Positions 10,658 to 20,676 of a DNA stretch of 64,000 nucleotides are shown piece after piece. Each line of letters begins with the position of its first letter. Within the stretch, counting starts at the first letter, position 1. The position numbers were made by a program, and so were the translations under genes. The DNA lies in the NCBI GenBank assembly GCA_039720395.1, contig CM077826.1, forward strand, positions 14,251,462-14,315,461, given 5' to 3'. Under the pieces are notes generated by a model. The model saw only the letters and a program-made list of their open reading frames with translations, was not told where the DNA came from and searched no databases. The DNA comes from Liquidambar formosana (lineage: Eukaryota > Streptophyta > Magnoliopsida > Saxifragales > Altingiaceae).

Positions 10658-12316
10658 TGTTAGGATTATGCCCTAGAGCCAATCATAGAGATGATTGTTT
10701 AGGGATTAGGAACAATCATTTGATTTCATTTATGTATGTCACATTTATTATTGATTTAATAAAAGGGCTTATTCTATTATGTTTATATGCATCATTTATA
10801 TTTACATAATATGTCCATGGAGTTAGAGTTGAGAATATGGAATTACAAAGAGTTGTAATTTTGAGACTATAGATATATCTCTGTACTAAACTCCTTAAGC
10901 ATTCCTAGTTGAAGGTTCACTATGATGGACAGTAATGAACCATAGGACTAGCACTTGTTAGGTTGACTCTATAGGAGGATAGCTAGTCTCAAGCTATTTG
11001 TGTGGAGACACTACAACCAACAAGTGGGTGCCTATTATAAGAATAGGTACACTGAATGTGACCAAAGATATGAGATAAACTGAATGGAGTTTTTTCCTGC
11101 CTGTCAATCAGTTTCTCATTGTTATAGTGGTACAAGTAATCCTTAGACCTGAGACACCATAGTTGCCTTATGCATGTAGCTTTAGAAGTTTGATAACACT
11201 AAGTGCAAATCCTATTCAGGGGTTTGCAAAGGTGTTCATTGGCCCTACTGCTATGTGTGTGAAGGCATATGAGTGATCAACAAGGGATCCATCACTCTCA
11301 GGAAAAGAGAGAGAATGTCTCATATAGCATTCATAATATAACTCATTAAATCCATGGCCATGGTAGGATGAATATGAAAAGAGTTTCATGAGTTCATCAA
11401 TGAGTTGATATCTATGAATGAGTATAAAGTAATTGAACTAGGGACTTGACAGACTTCCATGTCCTATTAGTCCAATTGGAGACATTGTGTTGAAGGAAGG
11501 ATGCAATTGTAACCTATAAACTATAACAGAAGGGTTCTTTGTAAATGACTATTCACCTCATTAAGGACCACACCATGAGCCATATGCTAGGTGTTACTCA
11601 TGGTTAGTAGAAGCCCTAATTGATATAAGTGAGTTATAATCAATTAGGGAATTGGAAGGAGTTCCAATTAGACCCTAAATGGAAAGCGTTCCATTGTGCA
11701 CACCTCGTGCTATTCCTACTACTTGATGATGTGAACCCAATGGGTCACACACTGATCATGCAAGAAGGGCTTTAAAGTCTATGAGAGAAAGGGTTTTAGT
11801 GAATAAAGAATAGTTCTTTATGGGCCTATTTGTATTTGATACAAATAATAGGGGTTAATGTGCAATTAAGAGTAATTACACATAACCCTATTAGGGTTTC
11901 TTCCCCATGGCCAGCCCCCTTTAGTGGGCTGCCTATATAAGTCACACTTATGTGTGACATGGCATAATAGGCTTGCACAATAAACCCTAGCCGTCCAGCC
12001 CCTTGGAGGCTCTCTTCTCTCTCTCTCTCTTCTCCACCTCTAGCAACAACAAGGAAGAAGAAAGAAAGGACTTGAAGCTCTAGCTAGGTGTGGATACCGT
12101 TGGAGGCAGCACACTTGGGCTGCTCATTCACCGCTGTCCGGAATCAAAGCTTGGAGCAAAAAGGAGAAGACAAAAAATTCTGTAAGTGTTCTAACCCTCT
12201 TTGTAGTTAGGGTTTGATTTTGTGTTATGCATAGTTAGATTCATGGGATTGGGAATCGTAGGAAAAAATTTTTATATTCCGCCTTTGTATTTTTCCCTCT
12301 TATTCGATTCCCAACA
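10658..12316 (+). repeat. Copia 3' LTR
   Basis: This 1,659-bp LTR is nearly identical to the 5' LTR; the one difference I can find is an extra A in a purine run. It ends CCCAACA and is followed by the ATGCA target duplication. Confidence 0.95.
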
Positions 12317-12321
12317 ATGCA
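12317..12321. repeat. Copia target-site duplication, right
   Basis: ATGCA matches 2,643-2,647 exactly. Confidence 0.95.
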
Positions 12322-12666
12322 TGCAATTCTTGTGATGATATACTTGCTGATTTTTGTATGGAAAGACTTTAATTTAGCCCAAATGAACTGAGAGACCGAA
12401 AGGGTGACATGGGTGCCTATAGGCTTTGCCTAGAACCTTCCCATGTCATAACTTAGCCTCCGAATCCCCGATTTCTTTGGTTTTCAAAAGATTGGTTTTT
12501 GCCTTTCTTTTTTTTATGGAGTCATTCAAATTGTTTTCCTAAAACAACCTGATTTTTAGGGTTTTCCTTGTTTCCTTTAAAAAATAAGGTGGCGACTCCT
12601 TTCCTTTTTCTTTTTCAAACCCACTTTCTTTTCAATCCCTCGTGGGCCCAATTTCCGGGGATGACA
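12322..12666 (+). mobile_element. Long LTR, second part
   Basis: This continues the LTR begun at 207; the join is confirmed by the uninterrupted reverse copy at 20,677-23,497. It ends at about 12,666, only 14 bp from the end of an RPA exon on the other strand, so this LTR element landed inside an intron of the Helitron RPA gene. Confidence 0.75.
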
Positions 12667-12679
12667 TAGAGAGACTTAC

Positions 12680-14134
12680 CAATCCTTTAGAGCTACTGCA
12701 TCGAGGTGGTCCGGTGAGATAAAAACAGCACTCGAGTTCTTGGTTGACAGTGACAACCCTAGAGGTAAGATATATTTTGTTGTCATCAATAGTACAACAG
12801 TTTATTTTTTTATGGGTAGGATGTAATATGTAGTTTTACAATGTAATTTTTATAAGAATCGTGTAGTTTCAAACCTAGAATAGTAAAGTATGGAAAAGAC
12901 ACAATCAAGGTGTCATTAAGGTGATCCTTAATATGTAATATTATGCATAGGAAATAGAAAATGAAGGAAGGATTAGTATAAAGTAAGCAGTATAGTTATT
13001 ACTAAGGGTAAAGTTGTGGGTAAAATGTGGGAATTTGAATTGCTTGTTGAATGGTACGTTTTAATGTATAGGAACATTGCATAAAATGTAATATAGAAGT
13101 TGAAAAGAATGTGTATAGAATTCATTGTGCTGGTTTGCAAGTAAGATGTAGTAAGAAATAGATGTGTTGAAAATAGAATAACATTATGTCGTAAATATGT
13201 TAGAACTAACCATTGTAAGCAGTGACATTCATTCTGAGAGCTATGATTATTGGGTTTTGATCCAACTGTTGACTGAGTGTAGCACATTCATTGTGGACGA
13301 ATGGACCCCAGAAGCTCACTAAAGTAGGTATTAGCCTATGTGAAAAATGAATGTGTGGTATAATAGTGAGAAAATACTTAATTAATTTTCAGTTTAATAG
13401 CCACATTAGTATTAAAATTTTGTAATATTGTTAAACATAAAAAGTAATACTCTTGATTGATTAAAATGGCTTCTTGCACGACACTTGGTCCTTGGGATGT
13501 TGTCAGCTATCTTGATGCAGCCATGTCGAGTACAATGCCAATAATATCTGAAATAAAAAGATTAAAATGGTAAATTGATACTGTTAGGAAGGACACTTGA
13601 AAAAGATGTCAAGTCTTTTGATCTTACCAATTTGCATGGGCACATTGAGGTATTCGGGAAAGTTGGCATATGGTGTGAACTTGTAGTTAGGAGTTGGGTT
13701 GGGTCCTTCAGGTGCAGCAACTTCTTCGATGAGGGTGTGATTGGCTATTGACCACTGATAACTATTTGGGACAATTTGGTATTAAGGCAAGATTATTTTA
13801 ACAAATGCATTTGAGATGATATAGTGTCTTCCCAATAGCAATCTATTGTTAAACTTCGATATGTTGGAACCCCAAATAGTAGCCTGGACTCTCATTCCCT
13901 AAAAGATATGAAAAATGGTTAGTTGATTATATAGGAATGATACAAGAAGATAAATTTTTAATATAAAAATGAAAGAAGTACCTTTGAATCACATAAGATT
14001 AGGAGCTGGTTTGATTTTTGAGGACTTGAAGCATTCAGCCTAGGATGATGTTTCTCTAATACAACTACTCTAACCCTCCAGCCTGGTTTGCTTGTTGGAG
14101 TGATATTTTCAATGAAACTTAAAGGGCGCGCCAT
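12680..14134 (-). pseudogene. Helitron RPA-like ssDNA-binding protein, broken
   Basis: Five exons are readable. Exon 1 (14,134-13,982) starts MARPLSFIENITPTSKPGWR and fits the OB-fold of replication protein A large subunits. Exon 2 (13,898-13,628) contains IWG and, later, TLIEEV and YKFTPYANF. Exon 3 starts at 13,547 with DIIGIV. Exon 4 (13,318-13,211) carries VSFWGPF and NPIIIALRMNVTAYNG. Exon 5 (12,758-12,680) reads LSLSTKNSSAVFISPDHLDA. Introns are GT-AG with matching phases, except that the end of exon 3 is unclear. Two in-frame stops break it: TAA at 13,784-13,782 and TAG at 13,509-13,507. Plant Helitrons often carry such RPA genes beside the Rep-helicase; its place downstream of the helicase on the same strand fits. 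The gene is cut after exon 5 by the LTR insertion. Confidence 0.85.
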
Positions 14135-15347
14135 CTGTGATAACTATATTAGTATATGAGAACATTGTAAAGGTTTAGTGAGCTAAAAAATAGCAAGTGC
14201 AAATGCTAATAAATTTCTTATAGAACTTAATGTGGAAAACTTGTGTAAAGGTAATTTAATTACTTAGAAATTTATTTGGAGTATGAAAATAAGACAAGAA
14301 AGTGGAATGAGGCCAAATTTCCAGTAGTGTTTATCATTTCTTCATATGATTATTAAATTAAGCATTGAAAAAGAAGTAACAAAGTTGCATGAAATGCAAA
14401 CAAACTGAAGAAAACGCCAAGATTAGTAGTTTGATGATAAAGATATGAATAAAATCAATACTAATATGTCAGATGTTTTTAAAGATAATACACAAAAACT
14501 GAATGAAAGTCATCTGAAGCTTTTGTTGAGGTGCAGCTGCCTGTACATGCAAGTAGTGAGAATGAAAAAAATAAAAATAAAAATAAAAAAATGATAACAA
14601 AAAGATATACACTTGAATAAACCAATATGGCGCATTAATGAATTTGAGTATTGTACTGGAGTATGATGATGGACAAGCAAAGTATAATAATAATTGAATA
14701 AAAACAGATAATAAAACATGTTGATGAAGAGAGGAATAAAATGAAAGAAACATAGAATGTAAACAACAATTGAGACTAATTAAGATAGTAACTATAGTCA
14801 GTGGAGTTTAAGTGTATGGAATTAAAAGTATGGTGATAATATGTAATAGAAAGAAGATGTATGTTGGTAATATTCAGAGGTAGATTATTTAATCCAAATT
14901 GTTCCTTAGGTAAGGGAAAAACTTGAAGTTGTAACCTGTGTTTCTTTTTATTTTTTTTAGGAGAGTAGATTAATTTAGGTGTGCTGCTTTGAGGATCTAT
15001 TTGCAAACATTCAAACAAATGTAACAGTTTAAGAAATATCTAGCATTGTAGCAAAGTATGAGAATGGACAAGCAAAATGTTATAACTGAATAAAGTAATC
15101 AATAATAAAACATATCTATGAAGAGAGTAATAAAATGAAAGAGATATAAAAGGTAAACGACAATTGAGACTAACCTTCTAGCTATATTTAATAGTGTTTA
15201 AGTGTGTAGAATTAAAAGTATAATGATAATAGGTAATAGAGAGAATACATATCTTGGTAATATTCAAATGTAGATCATCCACTCGTGAGTATTGCTTAGG
15301 TAAGAAGAAACTTGAGGTTGTCACCTCTTTTTTTGAAGGAGAGTAGA
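14135..15347 (-). repeat. Spacer with a tandem copy of the helicase 3' end
   Basis: Between RPA and helicase, a block of about 370 bp at roughly 14,645-15,020 repeats the block at roughly 15,040-15,395. The second block includes the last codons and stop of the helicase; the first repeats that end in altered form. The open frames here on the minus strand are AT-rich by-products. No further gene is seen. Confidence 0.7.
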
Positions 15348-17559
15348 TTAATCTGGGTGTGCTAGTTTGAGGATGTCTTTGTAAACAACGTTTGTAGTGT
15401 ATTCTTTATGTAAAGTATTGTTGATCGGTGGTTTAATGAGAACTTTGATAGAGGAAGCACTTCTTGCTCGAGATAGAGCAACATATAGTTGTCCGTGTGA
15501 AAAGACGGGTTGCGGTAAGAAGATTCCCACAGTTTCTAATGTTTGGCCTTGAGCTTTATTTATTGTCATTGCGAAGCATAATCTAATTGGGAATTGAACT
15601 CTCTTAAATGGAAAAGGGTGTTTGTCAGTTTTGTTTGGTAGAAGTGGTATCCTAGGAATAAAAACCCTTTCTCCTTTGTGATGGCCCGTTGAGATTTTAG
15701 CATCTATAATGTTGCGTTCAAATTGACGGCATGTTAATCTTGTGCCGTTTGACAATCCTTTTGAAGGGTCAATATTCCTAAGTAACATTATTGGGCTACC
15801 AATTTTGAGAACTAATTCATGAGGAGGATAACCATTTGGTGTCAAACTATTGAAAAAGTCTTCTTCAAGTAAGTAATTCTCAGTTCCAATGTTTTCATCA
15901 CGACTTTTGTAAATTATTTCATCACCGGGGAACTTTTTTATGAGAATATTGTTTAGTTCATCAACATAGTCATTCTTTGGTGTTAAAATACCTTTGTTGG
16001 TCAAATCGTCATTAGTAACATTAAATTTGGATATGTTGGGAAAGACAAAATCAATAAGATTGCTTAAAGAAATTTCATCATCATAATAAGGTAAAAGAAT
16101 ATTATCAGGTATTCTAACGTTATTATCTTTTATAGTAGCCTCAGTTCCATTGCCAATTTTGAGTAAGTACTCAGTAAAAGAAGGATCAAACCTTGCTCGC
16201 ATATTTTGAGTAAGTCTTATCACTGTGAGATCACACCATAATTTTGATTTGACGAGGCATGCATCCTTCGCTTGCTCCAATGTTCCTTTTGGAATAACTG
16301 GTAAAACCTGTCGAAAGTCTCCACCAAAAACAACTACTTTTCCTCCAAATAGTAACTGGCAATCCATCATGTCTCTAAGCATATTGTCAAATGCTTCTAT
16401 AGCATGGCGTTTAGCCATTGGTGCTTCATCCCATATGATAAGTTTTGCAGCACGTAACAATTGCCCTAGGGTACTTTGTTTGCTAACATTGCAGTTTAAT
16501 TGTTCGTCGGCATCAATTGGAATTTTGAATCGAGAATGGGCTGTACGTCCGCCAGGTAAAATTGAAGCAGCTACACCAGATGTTGCTGTTGCAGGCGCTA
16601 TGTGGTTTATAGACCTTACAGTCGCAAGTAGAGCTCGATACAAAAAAGTTTTACCTGTTCCACCTGGACTATCGATAAAGAAAGCTCCATTTTCATTGTT
16701 ATTTATTTTTGACATTATAGAGTTGAATGCATTTTTTTGCTCAAAGTTAAGCAAGTTGACACATTCAAGATCAGCAGTAATTACTTCTAAGGCTATTTCA
16801 TCTGCCATTTCTCTACTAATATGTTCTTCTTCGTCAGCAAAAATAGATCTATCAATAAGGTGGTAATCATCAATGCTCCTTCCCATAGATTCCAACGTAC
16901 AGTTGATAGAATGCAATACTTCCAATCTAATTCTTCTTTGTGAAATATTGGTCCCACGACAGTAGTCTTCAGACAATGCACCTTCAAATATGTTCCATAA
17001 ATCTTTAGGATTAGAGGGATTACAATACACAAGGATTGTTGCAAATAAGCGCCTCTAACTGCTTGGCATGCAAAATAAAGTTGCTTCATTTAAACATTCT
17101 TCTATGCTATTATCAGTGTCAACAAGACCAAGCAACATTGTAGCTTCTCGAAATGTTTGCATTAAAACACCGTTTATCATTTTCAAATGTTCAAAAGAGG
17201 TTGGACCTCTAACATGGTTAAGTAATAGTCTTAAATAATATCTTTCACCTTCAGCAGGATTTGCAATCACTATTCTTCTAATAGCATAACCTTTTTCACG
17301 AAGAGTCCACTTTCGATCTGTCCTATTCCATACATAGTATTCAGGGAACTCTTTGTATAAAAATTTTCTTGAATCTGCACTTTGGTTATTTGTAAGAAAG
17401 AATTCAGTTAGCATTGCTTTTCGCAAAAAATTGTTCTTTGTCACAGTTTCCAAATTCTGTGAATCGTTGAACGAAACAGGTTGCTTATCTTTAAGATGAA
17501 GTTGCAACGAAGCAACAGTTGGATTCATATCATTCATTACGAAGCCATAAATTCTCCAA
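15348..17559 (-). pseudogene. Helitron Pif1-like helicase domain
   Basis: The C-terminal exon part encodes a superfamily 1 Pif1-type helicase that unwinds DNA during Helitron transposition. Walker A reads SPGGTGKTFL (about 16,640-16,675), Walker B reads IIWDEAP (about 16,419-16,445), GGDFRQVLPV follows, and the last conserved motif is YVALSRARSASSIKVLI near the end. The stop after HPD at 15,348 fits the usual short tail. A TAG at 17,057-17,055 splits the frame after CMPSS; the sequence resumes in the same frame with RRLFATILVYCNPSNPKDLW, so this is a point nonsense change and not a frameshift. Upstream, MNDMNPTVASLQLHLKDKQ is the normal link to the Rep half. Confidence 0.9.
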
Positions 17560-18669
17560 ACAGCTCAGGTGGGCTAATCCAACGGCCATTTTGGAACGTG
17601 CTTATTTCATCATAATATTCAGTAAGTTGCTCAGAAACAACTTCAAAAGTCACTCGATCATGGCCCTTGTATATATATTTGTATAAGTATTTCATAGCTT
17701 TTATTGTTGAACAAATTTCAATGTTGATATGACAGTCATATTTCGCCAGTAGATATGGATTATATGGAATAACCCAACAATTGTCTAAACGATGACCCCT
17801 CACTTTAACTGATTCTCCATTGTTGCGCCTTTTGTATATTGGGAAGGAGTCCTTTCTTTGCATTGTTTTCTCACAAAAAGCTTTTGGGTACTTATGCTTA
17901 TAGGAACTAGACTTCATACAAACATTAGTTGGATTGAGAGAACCACAAGGTCCGTGCATCATATGCTTCTTAACTAATAAGCGCAAGTGAGGCATTGTTT
18001 TTGGTGGCAATTCAGCTGAAACGTAGGCATCATATGACTCAGGAGAAACTATCTTTGCACTTTTTTGCAGAATTATGAGAAAATGAGCATGTGGGAGGCC
18101 TCTCTTTTGAAATTCAATAACGTAGACATAACCAGCAACTGGTCCAAATATTTTTTTCTTAAAAAGGTCAGATTTCAATTCTTCTAGCTTTGCGCGAAAA
18201 ACACGCGAAACTAAGTCTGGTCTGTTTTGTGCTTCTTCTCCTTTGGCTAGATGATTCTTTATTTCGGGCCAATTTGGGTTGCAAGTCATTGTGATGAACA
18301 AATCTGGTTTGTCGAGTTTTTGAACAAGTGTCATTGCATCTACAAATCTCCTATGCATATCTCTAGGTCCACCAATAAAAGACCCTGGCAAAATAACTCT
18401 ATGACCGACATCTATTCCACAGTTTTGGCCACGAGCAACGCTATCTACAACTCCTTGGTATAATTCAGACCGTATTTGTTTGTGGTGTGTACGGAAATAA
18501 TCCAACCGAGATGATTCCAATTTTATGTACATATCAACAACAAATTGCTGTAATAGGCGACCAGAACGTAATAAGAACGACTTATCATGTGGTCTAATTT
18601 GAAGCTTATAGCAATAATATTCTCGGGCAGAGACATGTACCCTTTTGTTGGAAGTAACATCACAAAGGA
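17560..18669 (-). pseudogene. Helitron Rep (HUH nuclease) domain
   Basis: This exon begins after a GT-AG intron (18,787-18,670) and encodes the Rep nuclease. GPRDMHRRFVDAM and DLFITMTCNPNWPEI precede the metal-binding HUH-type motif HAH (18,091-18,083, in KRGLPHAHFLI). The two catalytic tyrosines lie in AMKYLYKYIYKGHDR (about 17,697-17,655). These are the hallmark residues of Helitron Rep proteins. At its end the frame runs into FGEFMAS-stop; comparison with the following frame shows that one base is missing near 17,563-17,565. Confidence 0.92.
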
Positions 18670-18787
18670 CTGCAAGAAGCAACATATATCATTTACTTGT
18701 AGTTATTAAGATGAGTATTTCCTAGCAGTGAAGAAAGAAGAACGAAACTACAGTTCGTAATAAATGAATGAATAGAAGCAAACATAC

Positions 18788-19807
18788 CGCCTTCTTCCAA
18801 AGCAAACAAGTTTTCAATAGAGTTGACATTATGTGCACTTGTTATGTCCTCACAAGAAGATTGGCCATCATCTTTAAATGGATCAATCCTTTTGATTCCT
18901 TTGTGCCAACCAACTTCACCATGTGGAAATAGAATAGGGTACTGTAGAGGGTCATAACAGCTGTAGAAATAGTTCACCCTATGCTTTCCACCTCCAGAAG
19001 CTTCAACAAGTATATCACGGGCATTAATAGCACAGTTCTCATCGTCTTCAATCCAAATTGCAGCAACTTGTGATGCAGTCGAACCATTGTAAACACGCTG
19101 ATCGACTGTTGGTATAGACTTAATAACAATTTTTTGTGTTTCAAGGTTTGGACAATGTGCAAGGCTTCGGAAGAACACGGAGTAAGGATTGCAACTCAAC
19201 ATTTCAATGATTAGCTTAACAACTGATGGTCTAAGCCTGTCACTTTGGTTTACTCTATTTTGCACCTCATGGTCAGTATCGTAAATATACAATTGTAAAA
19301 ATGATAGAGAAGAATTCTGTGGCAAGAGCTGATTAATGTAATGGTACATCTGTCCTTGGACTCTAAAGGTGTAAATACCATTGTTCCTTCTACAAAGTTC
19401 TTTGTCATAAGACACGCCAAGAGAAGTAAATGCAAATAAGTTGTTATATGTTCTTATGTAAGTTCTAAATGATATTGAATCGTCATCAAATGAAGTCAAC
19501 AAATGAAGCAGTTGGGATGGAGGTTCTCTTAATGACAGCCGTACCTTACCTTCTGAACAACAGAGAGCTTTTGGCTCATGATGGAAACGTTTAGCATGAC
19601 AAAAGCAACACGGACGAGCTAAAGGTAAGACAAATGGCTCAGATGGTAAATCCTCAAAAGAAGTATCTACAGCCAAAGGACAATTGGCTTCACAAGTTCT
19701 ATGATTAGGCTCATCATGAACATAAACAGAATTGTTGGAATGAACCGTGCTAGCATTAAGATTGTGCAGATTCTCAGGAGGAAGTACTTCAGGTAGAATA
19801 ACATCAT
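18788..19807 (-). pseudogene. Helitron Rep-helicase N-terminal exon
   Basis: This 1,020-bp exon is open throughout. It has a Cys/His-rich segment (RPCCFCHAKRFHHEPKALCC) and then the conserved Helitron stretch RTYNNLFAFTSLGV, FRVQGQMYHYINQLLP, LQLYIYDT and YDPLQYPILFPHGEVGWHKG. The acceptor is at 19,809-19,808 and the donor GTATGT starts at 18,787. The first ATG-like start near 19,676 is not the true start, because the reading frame continues to the acceptor. Confidence 0.88.
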
Positions 19808-19884
19808 CTGTAGAACCGCATTTATTAGAACTTTAAAATTGGTACTTTATTATATAAGAATTAGAAAAAACTACCGCACTAACC

Positions 19885-19958
19885 GTCTTTAGAAGAATCA
19901 TCATCATTAAAAACCATTTTTTCTTTGCCTCTACTACTGGTACAGCGTTGCAGGTCCC
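19885..19958 (-). pseudogene. Small Helitron exon
   Basis: This 74-bp exon reads DLQRCTSSRGKEKMVFNDDD. It has an AG acceptor (19,960-19,959) and a GTTAGT donor (from 19,884). The phases join cleanly to both neighbouring exons, which supports it although it is short. Confidence 0.6.
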
Positions 19959-20261
19959 CTGAATAATTCATAAAAAAGAGTAAACATTTTTTTTTTTTTT
20001 TTTGCTTCGAATCCAATCTCCTAACCCTCCCACCCCCTCTTTCTATCTATTTTTTTTTTGGTGTTTTTTTTGCGTTTTCTTCCCCTTAAACCCCTCCCCA
20101 CTCCAAAGCTCCTTCATGTTTTGCAGTTCTTATAGGAATTCGTCGAGAAACAAATTCTAGATCCTAAGGGAAACAAAGTTAGTGTGCGTATCAAATGAAA
20201 GTGTCAAAAGGAAGAAGAAGTAGAGGAAAATGTAACAAGTACACAAAAAGATGGCACATAC

Positions 20262-20478
20262 TTGATATAGGCTCTTGAAGAGGCTCCTTGAAAACAACAC
20301 CACAAGAAGGAGCAATACGTTGATTCCCATAATAGTGATTTGCACGTTCGAGATCCATGCTTAGAGCAGAATTTACCATCATTTTTTGTTTTTTTGCATG
20401 GTAATTCTCCCTGCGTTTTCGTAGTTTCTCTTCATATGCCTTCTCAAAATCACGGATGGCTAGAACCATCTCAAACAA
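20262..20478 (-). pseudogene. Helitron 5' exon, basic coiled segment
   Basis: The frame starting MFEMVLAIRDFEKAYEEKLRK continues with RRENYHAKKQKM, a basic segment common at the start of Helitron helicases, and ends at a GTATGTG donor at 20,261. Its end phase (one extra base) fits the acceptor of the next exon. Upstream frames at 20,520-20,671 (DRSADIRVHFQELCKDI) may be another exon, cut by the LTR insertion. Confidence 0.6.
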
Positions 20479-20671
20479 ATGAGATGAGTGTCAATCTGAC
20501 TATCCGTTGTTATGATTACTTGATCAAATTAGAGAAGAAAATGAGAACAGCATGCGCTATAAATGTTGGTCGGTTGATTTTTTTTTTCCCGCTCCTAACA
20601 ACAGGCATTATATAAGCTTTTGATGTCTTTGCAAAGCTCTTGGAAGTGCACTCGAATGTCAGCACTTCTAT

Positions 20672-20676
20672 CAGGA
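20672..20676. repeat. Solo LTR target-site duplication, left
   Basis: CAGGA here is repeated exactly at 23,498-23,502. Confidence 0.9.

Larger units (their letters stand above)
2648..12316 (+). mobile_element. Non-autonomous Ty1/Copia retrotransposon, very young
   Basis: This is a complete 9.67-kb element: LTRs at 2,648-4,305 and 10,658-12,316, a Met-tRNA-type primer site at 4,307-4,320, a polypurine tract before 10,658, and a perfect 5-bp target duplication (ATGCA). The LTRs are TG...CA bounded and differ, as far as I can read, only by a single A in a purine run near 3,290 versus 11,303. In contrast, the coding region is ruined: short Gag, reverse transcriptase and RNase H motifs are separated by stops and frameshifts, and no long open frame exists on the plus strand. 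It must have moved using proteins from another element. A leader-like stretch of about 3.6 kb separates the primer site from the first Gag trace, much longer than in standard Copia elements. Confidence 0.93.

Noticed and set aside
14469..14753. Phe/Tyr-rich membrane-like frame on the minus strand
   Set aside because: Located in the AT-rich spacer between RPA and helicase and in the tandem duplication; hydrophobic residues come from poly-T composition.
16225..16866. 213-codon plus-strand frame
   Set aside because: It is the complement of the conserved Helitron helicase exon and has no domain of its own.
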